NCBI GenBank assembly: GCA_038496445.1
Contig: JALMLS010000374.1
Coordinates: 1-64,000 of the forward strand
From: Trichosphaerium sp. ATCC 40318
Taxonomy: Eukaryota; Discosea; Flabellinia; Trichosidae
Direction: 5' to 3'
Length of the DNA: 64,000 bases
Shown here: positions 1-11,537 of the stretch, in pieces
Position numbering within the stretch: the stretch's first letter is position 1
Layout: every line of letters begins with the position of its first letter
Notes under the pieces: model-generated
The model's input: the letters and a program-made list of their open reading frames with translations, nothing else
Databases searched by the model: none
Told to the model about the DNA's origin: nothing
Position numbers and translations under genes: made by a program

Positions 1-1629
1 AAACTCTCATTAACTACTGCAGTTGTATATACCAATTTCTTTAATAGATCATATGTTGGCATTTGCTTGCCAATAACCTTATCAATTTCATTCACAACCT
101 TTTGTTTTAAACTGTTAGTTGAATTCTTTTCAATAATATAAAGGAAGACAAATACAACGTTTTTTCAAATCAAACTTCTCTCTATGTAATGTAGTCATAC
201 CTTTTTCTGCTTTGCTGGATTTGCAGCAAGTAAATAGCAACAGAAGGAAGAACAAACTGATGTTGTATCTCTTCCAGCAAGCCTTGAACAATATTAAAAA
301 AATCAACTCTTTCTTATATTTGCTTCTTCGTACATGAAGTTTAGTGTTATATCTCTAAGATATCTGTCACTGAACCCTTTCTTTTTGAAGCCGTACATAA
401 CCAGACAATAAATCGCTGAGATTGGCTAATTCTGTATTGTGTTTACGCTCTTCAATGATCCTCTCAATGTATCTAACAAGTTATGTGTTAAGAAACTCTC
501 ATTAATTTGTAGCAAAAGACGCGCTTATCTAAAATCTCTAGTGCTTCCTTCATTTCTTTGTTAACGTTCTCTACAAGTCCAAAGTAGCTTAGTATTTTTG
601 CGTTTAAGTTTGTTAGCAAGGTGGTCACTTTAGTATTAACAGTATTGAAAGCTTTAGCAAATTTTTTAGATTCCTGTTTTTGGACATGCTGTTCATTAGA
701 ACGCCAAAAGCTATCTCTCCAATACTAAATAGATAATAAAAAAAGAAAGAAAATTTGAATCTAAGGTTTGTTTACTCAACTTTTGTGACGATAAATAGCT
801 TTTGAAAAAAATCACGTGATTTCAAAAAAAAAAGCCAAACATAAACATCATGAAACTTCAAACCTGTTCGTACCTATCAAACTAGAGAATACATCGTAAA
901 CATCGACTATTGATCCTGAAGATGCATGGTCATCAAGTAAAGCAATAACCTAAGACAAACGTAAATGCAAAAGACAGTTTTGTTTTTCTTCAAACATTGC
1001 CTTTTGTCCGTGATGACAAAATGTCTCAACCATCTCCCTTATCGACCTTGTTTTAAACATGTGTGACGCTATCTTTCTTTGCTCTTTCCATTTAGACCCA
1101 TCGACGTTAAAAATACCTTGTCCAAAGAGAGGCTCAAGTTGCTTAGTAATCTTATCTCCTGAGAACAAAATTAGAAAATCCCGTGTCCTGACGTTACCTT
1201 TAACATAATTCTTAAAGTTTGTCTTCAGCACGTATTCTAGATCATCAGGGTTTGCGATAAAAACCACCTTACGTCCAAAAAAGTTCCTAAGGCCCCAAAT
1301 CGGTCCATACTCGTTTAAAGTAAACAATCAACCTTGAATCAACCCTCAACATACGTACCTTTTTGAATCTACGCAATGGACGCCAGTACCTGTTCTCTGG
1401 GTCAAGTGCCAACTGAAATAGGAACCAACCGAACTCAATAGCAGGTCCAATGATCGCTACGGGTATAAGAGGGCCAGGTGTGCGTATTTCTTTCTATTTT
1501 AATTCTGTTATTTTATTGTCAATTACAGCTTGATTGTTTACTTACTCGGTAGTTATAAAACCAATATACGTTGTAAACGGCAAAAAGCACAATACAAATA
1601 ACGGCAATACCAACAGTAGTGAAGATCAT
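1..1629 (-). CDS. Cytochrome P450, partial (3' end beyond window start)
   Basis: Haem-thiolate monooxygenase, ER-anchored. The start at 1629 gives a hydrophobic N-terminal anchor (MIFTTVGIAVICIVLF) and is followed, after an intron, by a proline hinge (TPGPLIPVAIIGP). The next large exon (about 990-1325) carries the helix-C region with LFGQGIF.VDGSKWKEQRK, as in CYP86/CYP704-type fatty-acid hydroxylases. Helix I (LNFMLAGRDTTS) is made by joining exons across an intron near 300. The frame reaches the K-helix start (VVNES) at the window edge, so ExxR and the haem-Cys loop lie outside. Two places need a one-base change in A/T runs to keep frame: about 677-682 (helix D/E, AFGVLMNSM...) and about 376-388. 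Either this is a decaying gene or these are homopolymer errors. An intron holds TCACGTGA at 812-819. Family assignment is firm; intactness is not. Confidence 0.82.
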
Positions 1630-1666
1630 TTTTCTCCGCCAGTACAGTAGAGTATTGTTGAGTGAG

Positions 1667-1840
1667 TCAGCAGCTTTGCTTACTTTTAAGTGACAGCTTC
1701 TGTGAATAGTTCAAAGCAATCTGCTTGATCGCTGTCGGCTCTGCACATCCAAAGATTTCAATTTCTACCAAGAATACAGAACCGATTTGCAAGTTTCCCG
1801 ATACCTTACTTTGTGCTTCATACTTTCTAAAGAGATGCTT
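1667..1840 (-). CDS. Terminal exon of an unrecognised gene
   Basis: A protein-like exon follows a plausible acceptor (TTACCTTCCAG) and stops at 1667-1669. It encodes about 57 residues including GNLQIGSVFLVEIEIFGCAE and ends KSKQSC. The upstream part must lie in 1841-2100, where I see only short open stretches and a T/A run, so start and first exons are not resolved. It sits 38 bp upstream of the P450 start codon on the same strand. No family recognised. Confidence 0.3.
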   Translation of the reverse strand, partial: KHLFRKYEAQSKVSGNLQIGSVFLVEIEIFGCAEPTAIKQIALNYSQKLSLKSKQSC

Positions 1841-2155
1841 CTGGAAGGTAAATGATCAGATTTTTAGCTTTATCCGGTGAATATGTGTGAGAGAGTTTCA
1901 AACGCACGTTCGTAAGCTTTCAGACGCAGAGATGACACGTGATGGGGGATTTGTTTCGCCGGTTTCTTTTTACCTTTTTTTTTTTTTGTTATCCTCTGAA
2001 AATATCTTCTTGAAACGCCTAGTATCATGTATGGGTGCCTATAAGTTCGCCCTAGTGCCTTTTTCTACTACTAGGTGATTTTGAGTTTTAAGCGTTTTCT
2101 TTTAAGTTTGAGTTGTAAGCACTTTTTATCTGGCAAACTCCAATAATAGCACGCA

Positions 2156-3169
2156 ATGCTCGTTATATCACGTGTTTTAGTAATCTTGGCATTATGTTCG
2201 CTGCTTATGGCACAGGACGTTGAGACTTCATGTCAAGCGAAAAAGAGCTGCAAGGCATGTACTCAGTGCTCCACAACATTAGGGTGCCGTTGGTGCCCTG
2301 TAGATAACACTTGCGTACCTTCTGGAACAAACAATAGTATGTGTTTTGAGGCTGAATACATGGACGAAACAAAGTTTTGTAAGGTACTAATACAAACTCG
2401 AACTTTTTCAAATCACGTGACACAAGCTACCGCACTTTTTGTTTTTTATTTGCCCGCTTGCGACGCGAAAATTTCGCGGTTTAGAGCACAGTCAGGCATC
2501 CAACGTCTAACATGGCTTTAGTGTAAACCAAAACGCTGTAGAGTAAAGTCTGGTGTTGATGCTAGCGTATGTTCATGGTATACACGAACTACAGACGGTC
2601 CTTTGCCCAGTAACACTCGCAAATGGTTTGGTACGTTTTTATTTTTAGATACTTGCGAAATGTACACTTTTTTTAATTCAAAAAAGGTGGCGACTTCCTT
2701 CCAGAGATTTACAGAAATACGGCACAGTGCGTTTGTGCAGGTAATGATCTTCCTTTGTGGGAGATACCTGTAGCTCAATGTGTCCGTAAACAAATTATTC
2801 GAGGCCATTTAGCCATCCGTCCAAGAATAAAGGTACTTTTGCTGATTTTTTTGGAAGTTCTTTTTTTTACCCTTTTGACTCCCGACCTATTTTTGGATCT
2901 AATAATTTTGTTCTTTACAGCGCATGATGAGAGCAGTTTCGAGTGATTGTACTGCATCACAACAATTCGCACAATTGATTTTTGATATTCATGAGAGAGC
3001 ATACAGGAGATGTTGTTGTTCAGGAACAATTGCGCCTATTGAGGCATGGTCCTTTCTTATATGTTTTGGCAATATATTCCCTTGTAGCATCCAAGGTCCA
3101 CCAGAAACGCCACTACCCGGTCTTTTGTGGTCAGTATTAGAGGATGGACGCTGTGGTTGTGGATGGTAA
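2156..3169 (+). CDS. Secreted cysteine-rich protein with PSI-like module
   Basis: Starts with a clear signal peptide (MLVISRVLVILALCSLLMAQ) and then a PSI-like cysteine cluster (CKACTQC...GCRWCPVDNTC). Exons join in frame: exon 1 to 2383, exon 2 from 2522 (CKPKRCRVKSG), a GTACGT donor after KWFG, exon 3 (GDFLPEIYRNTAQCVCAG), and a last exon starting near 2921 (RMMRAVSSDCTAS) that is again cysteine-rich and ends CGCGW. About 20 cysteines point to an extracellular, disulfide-bonded protein. The first intron contains TCACGTGA. The 3' end is uncertain: a further exon could follow an acceptor near 3268. No enzymatic motif is visible; a PSI-type ectodomain is known in receptors and secreted proteins, but the rest is not recognised. 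Confidence 0.6.
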
Positions 3170-3588
3170 AAACTTATTGTATGTATTTCTCTTATCAAAC
3201 TTAATAAAATAGCTATATATTTCTCTACAAATGTAAACAAGATCCTTTGCGATTCTTAAATTTTAGCACAAGCTTATTTAGAAGTACTTGAAATGTTAGA
3301 ATCTGGTGATGACACGTGTCATTCATAGAGGAAAAAAGCAAGTACTATCGCAGGTTTGAAGTATGGAATTAATGTAAACGCTGGATACTTTATCCATTGC
3401 TCGATACATTTTTGAACAGACTTCTCATAACAACGAAAACACGTGAGGGTAGTTTAATTGTACTTGGGATGGACCACACTTCATTGGCGTGTGTTCGTTT
3501 TCCAAAATAAAAGTAAAGGCGACACAATAATCTTGTTACAGTTGTACTGGATTTTATTTTTTTGGGTAAATTTTCTTAACTGGTCATT

Positions 3589-4890
3589 TTACAATTTAGG
3601 ACAGCCATGGTACATTGTGTTGTTACCTGGCCGAAAAACTATAGGTTTAGATGCTTTCTTCCATCCTTTGTATTCTCCTTTTGCTGCTAACTGACCTGTT
3701 TGAAGAAGTGCCTAATAAAAAACTCAGTCTGTAGTTACGGCAATCAAAGGGAAACTGCATTGTTTGGCTATTAAACATACCTTGTATAGGCCTTTATAAT
3801 GAGGCAATGATAGAAATTCTTCTATAGGCATCCACTTTGCATCTGCAATCTCACTTTCTTGCTTTGTAATCTCACTTGTGAGTGGTTTTAACATACAAAC
3901 AAAGTACATGTTCGAGCTACAACACAAGTAAGAACAATTCGATAGAGTGCTTGTCGCAGGTCACTAGGTTATAACTTTATATATGTACCTCCCAAATTGG
4001 CCCGTATGTAATTCCCTTTAGTGAGTAAGAGGCGTTGGACATTAAGATAAAAGTACAAACCTGAAAGAAAGTAATTCCAAAAATTCTGTTTCTATTCCTG
4101 TTTCTTCTTTTACTTCACGTATTGCTGCTTGCCATATATCTTCACCTGGATCAACCATACCACCTTGAAGATAATATATAAGGCATGGTTATGTTAATGG
4201 TAATGTACCAGGTGTCTTCCATAGATTAAACTTTGCTGCAGGACCATTTTTTTCTTGAATAACTAAAACTTCATTCTTGTCATTTACGACAAAACCGCCA
4301 ACACCAACTGTGAAGAATGGCCCGTTTGGTAACTTATTATCTTTATCTTTTGGTATCCAGTGTTTAAGTTGTAATGATTGTGAATTGCAAGAATGAAACG
4401 TGAACCCAAGCTTTGAATCACGTGAGCGAAACTTTTTTTTGATTTTTTTTTTGTGACGCGAACACAACCAAACGTACCTCAACTGCTATAGGGACAAATG
4501 TGGAAAGTTTTAGTGGAACATCTATCCATACCTATTATAAGTACTGTAAGCATACATTCTATCTTTATGACGCTTGCTAACCCCTTTAACGCCTTCTTTT
4601 CTCCATTTTTCAAGCGACGCTTTAAAAATCCATTAGTAATAAAGTTGCGGAGAAAATATTCCTTCAAAAACCGTTTTTAAGCGTAAAAGTAATGATTGGT
4701 AGCGTTTCGTGGTAAAGATAATTGTCCCATAATTTGAATTCGTCTGTAGACGCCCCAATGGTTTTGTATGATACTTACCTTGTAGCATGGCGCCAAATTC
4801 AAGCTCGTCCTCTGGTAGCATGTTTTGTTTTATTAACACGCCATTGTACGAATCTAAAGTAGTTGGAAACGTAGCCTGTTTGTCCGTCAT
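3589..4890 (-). CDS. Nudix hydrolase (NUDT6 / plant NUDT7-like)
   Basis: Hydrolyses nucleoside-diphosphate-linked substrates with Mg2+. N-terminal pre-Nudix region: MTDKQATF..., then [19 protein letters not shown], typical of the NUDT6/AtNUDT group. The core reads LKHWIPKD...[20 protein letters not shown]. The Nudix box at about 4075-4165 is complete (GG...[19 protein letters not shown]). After it come YFVCMLKPL and [11 protein letters not shown], also typical. Five or more short introns; one carries TCACGTGA (4418-4425). The 3' end is ambiguous: an in-frame stop occurs at 3724, but splicing from the GTATGT after HYKGLYK gives a basic tail ([17 protein letters not shown]) ending at 3589. The plus strand of that last exon is also open. 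Start codon is 18 bp from the divergent gene at 4909. Confidence 0.85.
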
Positions 4891-4908
4891 GGTATATTCA
4901 AGCGCGTA

Positions 4909-6924
4909 ATGGCGTTTACAGAAGCAGAAAAAACAAGACTGACTGCACGCTTTTTTAACACCTCGCTAAGCCACCACTGTCAAATGGGTGCATGATTAAA
5001 AAGGTAAGGGACCGAGTTAAACGCTTACAAGGAATAACATCTCAACATCCTCGTACGCTCAAAATATTACGCCAAAACATTATACTTAGCATCATTATAG
5101 CGGTAATACGAAAAACATTTCCAAAAAACCAATGGGCTACTGTAGAAAATCAACGAGTATTTCTGGACACAGCACTAGCACCGTATCTACCCGTTAAAAC
5201 GCTTGATGATTGGTACAGGGTGAAACAAACCGATTTTACAAAACTAGATGGCTTGACGCTTTTAAAAAAGTGCGTGGTGCTGTCTGAAACGCTTTTCGGC
5301 GTTATCTAGAAACACCTGATGATAACAACGTTTTTGACCGCGCTTTCTAGGTACAATGGCTCTGTACACCAGTTAGTTCAATCATTGTACCCAGAGCATG
5401 ATTGGGTACCATGGCAGTTCGTGTACGCCGATTTTTTTTTGAAATGACCTGTCAAATGACGTACGTCATTTTGACACATTGTAGAAATACACCACAAGGA
5501 TTTTGGCAAAGTTTATCTAACCAAAGAGCCTTTTGTGATAACGAACTAAGACAACGCCTTAATTTAACGCGTATGGAGGATATGTATAAAGTCACAGCGA
5601 TGGATATAAAAAACAATGGCGGTGTGTCATTGCTGTCAATGTATGGCAACTCAGTGCAAGCACTTCTAAGAGCTGTTTATCCTGAACATAATTGGATTGC
5701 TTGGAAGTTCAAGTACGCTAGAATCGTTGATCTCCTGGCGTTAATCATCAACTTAGAAAGTGTGAGCAACTTTACTGGCAAAAACCTCGTAATGTAAAAG
5801 AGTTCTTGTCGTGTACGTCTCTGAGACATTTATTCTTTTGGGGTTTTTTTTTGACATTTATGTTTTTGGTCCTTTAGATGTTGAAAATAAGCTTAATATA
5901 TCCACTCCTGAAGAGTGGTTTCATGTAACTGGTGCGGATATCGCTAGACATGGTGGTAGTGGTTTAGTTTCACAGTATCCTGAGTGCCTACGCATATTAC
6001 ATCCAACATATCCATGGCATGCTTTATACAAATCGAAAGAAAGAAAACCAGCCATAAAGTACTTTAATCTCCAACTCATAATCAAGTTTAACACTAATAG
6101 AAAAGAGAGAGGGTACTGGCAAAAGGATGAGAATATTCTTACATTTCTGAAAGGTACAACTGATAAAGACTCTTTTTTTAGAGTTGACATTTTTATGTTT
6201 TAAAGGCGCTGCTGCTAAGCTGAATATCCGAGTACCTGAGGATTGGTATCGCGTGTCAAAAAACCAACTGAAAGAATTGGGTGGCTCTTCTGTTATAAGA
6301 GTTTTTCCAGGGTGTCTGAAGCTTTTGTATCCAACAATCGATATAGAACAAGCTCACTTTCAATTCAACGAAAAAAAAGCAATTCAAAGGTATTTATTTA
6401 CTGTTTTTGATGAGGCTCTCGTCATCTCACAAGTACCTAGGATGCTCCGAGTAGCGATAAAGAGTATATTCCCAGACCTAGAAACGTTTGAAGAGTACAC
6501 TTTGACGCGTATTTTGCGATCAAGGACACCGATAAGCGTTGATATTTATGTACCGAGTCTTGGTATTGCTATTGAGTATCAAGGTACGTCAAGAATTGGA
6601 GCTTGCATCCTGACTCTGACAAAAAAGGCGAACACCATTACAAAGATACTTTGGGTACCTACGGACCTGCGAGATTACAGCGTTCACGAGATAAAACAAA
6701 GAGAGAAAAGTGTGAATCTGCAGGCACGTTTCAAGAGGGCATAAGTGGTATCTCAATATTTCTCTGTAGGTATAACGCTAGTGCCTATTCCATATTGGTG
6801 GAAAGGAGACGAAGACAGCGTTAGAGCAACAATCAAGCATTTTCGACCTGACATTCATGTTGACGTTCCAAAAGGCGCTAAACCGCTGTTAGATTATACC
6901 GCGCATGGCAGTGGAGTATCCTGA
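4909..6924 (+). CDS. Four-repeat protein with C-terminal VSR/PD-(D/E)XK-like nuclease domain
   Basis: About four copies of a roughly 70-residue module with the pattern W-x-Y-V-x(7)-GG-x(3)-L-x(6)-S...L-x-P-E-H-x-W: copy 1 near 5120-5410 (DDWYRVKQTDF), copy 2 near 5490-5720 (YPEHNWIAWKF), copy 3 near 5880-6040 (EEWFHVTGADIARHGGSG), copy 4 near 6205-6350 (EDWYRVSKNQLKELGGSS). The C-terminus has a restriction-endonuclease-like signature: SVDIYVPSLGIAIEYQGEHH, then R-D-x-x-K...C-E-S-A-G-I-T-L-V-P-I-P-Y-W-W, as in VSR/DUF559-like folds. D, E-x-Q and HY are all present. This end is built by two introns; the second (6724-6769) is GC-AG (GCACGT...CTGTAG). Function is inferred: a DNA- or RNA-cleaving protein with modular binding repeats. 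Similar architectures occur in diverse protists and algae without known role. Confidence 0.7.
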
Positions 6925-7338
6925 GCCATTCTTATTCTTAAGAAAAAAACCTCATACACTTGTAAATATAAGCACAGCGGCATAGGGTCCCATAAAAATG
7001 GGAGGTTGGTTGTATTTATCTCCATGTTTTAGAGTTTTTCTTATGAATTTCGTTAAAGCTATACTGTACTTAGCGAGCGAACTAGAGCAAGGAGAAAATG
7101 AAACATAGTGTTTTTTTAAGCCTCAATATTATTTGTGTCCTCACAGCAAACAAGTGCTCAGAGGAAGTATGGTAATAGCATCATGGGCGATAGGAAAAAC
7201 AAGTGAAGAACTGCGCGTACCTTTTGATGTTGTTAGCGGATCGAAATTTTGGTTTAGAACTTAAAGACTGTTGTTAAGTTCCAGCTTTCAGATAACGTAA
7301 CAGCCAGCGTTTCTAAACAGTCATCACAGCAATCAACA
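6925..7338 (+). other. Intergenic, no gene seen
   Basis: Between the nuclease-like gene and the PUB gene. It holds a short inverted repeat (GTCCCATAAAAATGGGA near 6988) and only short open stretches with stops. No tRNA or conserved peptide seen. Confidence 0.5.
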
Positions 7339-9783
7339 ATGGAAGAGAAGAGCAGACCGCAAATAAAAGAATTGTTAGATGGTGTATGTTGTTAGGACGT
7401 GATAAATTTTTGCTCACTATGTACTCAGGTCGACAGCGCATTAAATACCGTGTTTGATGGCGTTCGTAGTGAAAGTATAGATCAAACAACTGTAAAAACG
7501 TTATTGGCATACATAAAAAACATTATACAACGCGGTAACGATGAGAAATACAGAACTATCCACAAAACTAACGCGGCGTTTCAACAAGTGCGTACTACGT
7601 ATCCTCTTACTTTTATTGCACTCAAGGGAGTGCTTATTATTAGTACAATAATAAATCTGACATATTGCCAGCGAATCGGTCGTTACCCAGCCTCTGTCGA
7701 TGTTCTACGCGCTGTAGGCTTCGAAGAGCGAGAGAACTCTTTTGTAATGCCAGCAACAGATATTCATCTCAGGTAAACCGCGCACCTGTTTTCCTAACTA
7801 CATACGCTCTCGTATACCACGTTAACGCATTTTTAGATTAAAAATCCTTCAGTACGCTGGACGCGTTGCTACATCGTTTCTGGCTAACCAAAACAACCTA
7901 CTCGAGTTTGAAGCCACACAGAAATCAGGTACGAGTATTTCTTAGGACGCAAAAGTGTCCTCTAACTGAGAATTTAGCTGAATCTGGATCAGCAACTGGA
8001 AAACCTGCTTTCGATTTTAATCAAATGATGGCAGCCGAAAAGAAGAAAGCACTGACAAAGAGGAGGATGGGTAAAATGAGTGAAAGTGAGCATGAAGATA
8101 GAGCTATAGGCATGCTACTAGCTGGTGTTTGTGCTGATATACTAGGTAAGATATGAGAAAAACATACTACATTTCCAAAACCTATGTTCAACGAAAAGAG
8201 TCATTGTCTTCTACCCGAGTTTTGACTTATTGTTTTAATTAGCTGCTCCATTTGATGGTTGGTCTGGTCAAGCTGTTGAATCAAAACACCCTGGTGGTGT
8301 ATGGGTATACGAGCAAAGTACTCGTGAAGACTTACCTCGTATGTAAACTGATAATGGAAACGAACATCTTTTTTTTTTTTTAAACCTCTGATCTAGGTGA
8401 ACGTGGAAGATACACTGAAAATACACAAGTACTCTTAGCAATATCACAGAGTATAATAGAGTGTTCAGAGCTTGTACCAAAAGCAGTAGCATCACATTGT
8501 ACAGGTATAGCCCAGAATCAAAGTTTTTGTGTAATCTTAGTTTTTGAACATAGAGAGATACTCAACGGATAGACTTTATAGCTCGTGTAAGCTTGTCTAC
8601 GAACTACTAAAAAGCGGTAAAGCAAACTACCTACAAAGCGCAAGAACAGCTTTACCGTCAGAGTTTAACGATGCCAGTGCACTCATACGTGTCGCACCTG
8701 TGGCATTTACTTTTCAACGCTCTGGGTGAGTCACAAATAGACTTTTTTGTTTTTTTCTTATTTGCTTGACAGGGACCGCATTCTTTATGAAGCTGTTTGT
8801 GGTGTACTGTTAACAACACATGTTAATCCAGAAGGTATGCAGATCGAGTATAGAGAGTGTAATTGTAATATTAATACTCGTTTAGCTGTGGACGGAGCTT
8901 TTGTTTATTGTAAGGCACTTGCTGAAATATTACTTCTTGAGGTTCGTTTGCTGCTTTTTTTGGCTTCTGAGGCCTTTTAATTTAACTTATTTGTTATTGT
9001 TAGGATCGTACAAAGATTGATGTATCTAAGTGGGTTAAAGAAATGGCACATACAGCAAAGACAAAAGGATTGCGGTCGAAATTGTTAAAACTTATTGCAC
9101 TTATTGATAAATTCCAGAGTGGTGATAATAAGGGTATTAGTGATCAAAAATTTTTGAGGTACATAACCATCTACAAATAGCACCTTATTAAGCATTATGT
9201 TTAATGGTGTTATAGGTTTATATCAAGCGATGAAAAGAACCAAGCAACAGAGGTATGATTTTTCATTTTTTTCGAACATTCACAATTTGAAAATTTTTTC
9301 TTTCTATTTTTTGATGTCTTTGTACCTCCTTGGAAGCGCTTTTATACCCTTAAAATAATGCCTGTGCCATTTCATGTGGATAATATACTGGGATTCGTGA
9401 GGGTTTTTGGTGGCTAGTTTGCTAACATTTTGATTATAGATGACAGTTTGTGCTTTATGGTTTTTTATCCGATATATAACTGATCCCGTTGAAGCAATAT
9501 CAAAAGTTATACAAGCAGGTGGGCGTACTAGTACATTAGCTACAGCTGTAGCAATGCTTTTCGGAGCTTTCTATGGAGCTGGATTCATACCAAGGTACTA
9601 TCAAAGAGGTAGTTGTGTACTACATTGTGCTTATTTGGTTTTTTTTTTCAAAGAATTTGGACAGAACAAATGGAACGAGATGCCTTTGATGAAACTGTAA
9701 TGGTAGCTAAACAACTTTCTACAAAGGATTTTATTGGATTTTGCTTATCAGTTGAAGAACAGAAAGCACAAAGAAACTTGTAG
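7339..9783 (+). CDS. PUB domain-ADP-ribosylglycohydrolase-like fusion, predicted pseudoenzyme
   Basis: N-terminal PUB domain (p97/VCP-tail binding in PNGase and UBXN6): TLLAYIKNIIQRGNDEKYRT, HKTNAAFQQ, then VLRAVGFEERENSFVMPATD. A linker (LQYAGRVATSFLANQNNLLE...ESGSATGKPAFDFNQMM, basic AAEKKKALTKRR) leads to an ARH-type domain starting EHEDRAIGMLLAGVCADILG. Exon joins are in frame throughout, so one gene is the simplest reading. Canonical ARH enzymes bind two Mg2+ with a T-D-D-T motif and a GGDTDT motif. Here these read GRYTENTQ (about 8400-8425) and GGRTST (about 9520-9537), so several metal-ligand aspartates are replaced. Expected hydrolysis of ADP-ribose bonds is therefore doubtful; binding remains possible. 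About eleven introns. Stop at 9781. Confidence 0.75.
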
Positions 9784-9847
9784 TAATACACCAAAAAAAA
9801 CCCGTGTAAGAAGTTTTAACTAGTTAGTACTAAATTGTTGATTTACT

Positions 9848-11274
9848 TTAAAACTCGGGCCAAAAGTTTATCCTTAGCCCTGTATTGTCTATGCATCCTA
9901 GAGAATCAATCATTTTCTGTGTTATTTGAGTATCTTTATGAGAAATGTATTTAAGGCTTGGTAAATTAACAATTCCTGCATTAGTGATTTGTGAGCAGCC
10001 TTCTAGAGCTAATTTGTGGATGTTAACAAGACTGTTCACTCCTTTGTCAGTTATAAGCCTACAATAAGAGAGGACTATGACTTTAACACCAACTAAGTAG
10101 CTTAAACCCTCATCTGTAACAGGTGCACCAACAATGCATATTGTATGTACTCCAGCAAGTGCTTTTAAAGTGCTGTCATCAACGCAATCAACTCCTGTAA
10201 TATCTATGACTTTTACACCTGCCAATTGTTTTATCCCGTCATTTGTTACAGAGCTACAATAACTCAAGTCAATATGCTGTGCACCTACAACACATGGTAT
10301 AACATCATCTGTTATTTGGTAACAATCGCCAAGTTCTATACAAGGTATACCAGCCAAAAGTTTCAACACATTGTTTGATATCTGAGTGCAACCATGTAGC
10401 CTAATTATTTTAATTGTGTTAGTTGTTTGATTTCGTGTTAACAGATACTTTACTCCTTCATCTGTAATTTTCTTGCAGTCATTAAAAGATATGAAACTTG
10501 CATTTGTTAGAGCTCTTACACTTTTATCTGTAATGTCACATCTGTCAAGATTTATCTTGTGTACACTACTTGAAATGGCTATGACACCTTTGTCGCTGAT
10601 ATTTTCACAATCAGATAAATCAATAGTGTGTACTCCAGAGAGTGCTGCAAGTCCTTTATCTGTTATTTTTGTGTATGAAATATCAATTGTGTGGATTCCA
10701 GCAAGTTCTTGAAACCATTCATCTCTAAAATGCCCATATGATTCTAGTGTATGAATGCCAGCAAGTTGTTTAAATCCAAAACGTGTCAAGGTGCATTCAT
10801 CTTCTATATGTAGCTGCAAATGATGTACACCTGAAATATGTTCTAACATAGTATCTGTTAAGGAAATAACACCCAGTATTTCAAGGTGACGGACACCAGA
10901 GAGAGATTTAAAGTCATCATCAGTCATTGTAATATCGTCAATAACTATTGTCGTATTTTTCAACAGAGCCTTCCCGTTTAGTTTGAGTAGATTTTCTCTT
11001 GACCTCACATTCACCTCTAAATACCCCAAATGCTCTAAAATGATTGTAGAAAAGAGTTCACAAACAAACGTGGCAGATATACGGCATTTCTTGCCCAAAA
11101 ACGCCAGAATACAAAATATAATTTCTGTTGGTAGCCAAAGCAATTCTAATGGCCTACAAGAGTATAAGTACCTTTCAATACATATTAGTCACAGTTACGA
11201 AAACAGACTTCATATAAGTCTATAAAACATGCTCATTAAACTTACTCCGCTAGAACTGTTGGTGTTTGAAGCAT
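9848..11274 (-). CDS. F-box/LRR protein, copy 1
   Basis: Exon 1 (11246-11274, MLQTPTVLAE) joins across a 92-nt intron to a single long exon. The F-box-like start is PLELLWLPTEIIFCILAFLG, followed by about 13 leucine-rich units of 22-26 residues with the core GVHTIDLS...ITDKGLAAL, the cysteine-containing type of SCF substrate receptors. F-box/LRR proteins recruit targets to SKP1-cullin ubiquitin ligases; the role here is inferred. Same 5' exon layout and near-identical first 60 codons as copies at 34780 and 40425. The hydrophobic His-Thr-Ile core of each unit is unusually uniform. Confidence 0.8.
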
Positions 11275-11537
11275 ACTGGCGAAGAAATGCTATTTTATTT
11301 TTTGGACACGTGGTTTTTTATTCAAGATCTTTTCAATTCTTGTTGAACGTAAGTTGACCACAAATGCAGTAATTTGTTAAACGTTTTCCATTTTTAGTTA
11401 GAAAGACATCAAAATTGCCGTCATTTCCCTAAACGGACATAGAGAACCAAAACATAAAGTTTGGAATTAGCTATTTGGGTTAGGTCACGAGACGATTTCT
11501 TACTACTAAACACTTATGTTTATTAGAGGTGTGATGT

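Noticed and set aside
13-500. Repeat of AACTCTCATTAA near 4 and 494
   Set aside because: Short shared string in P450 sequence and intron; too short to support a duplication.
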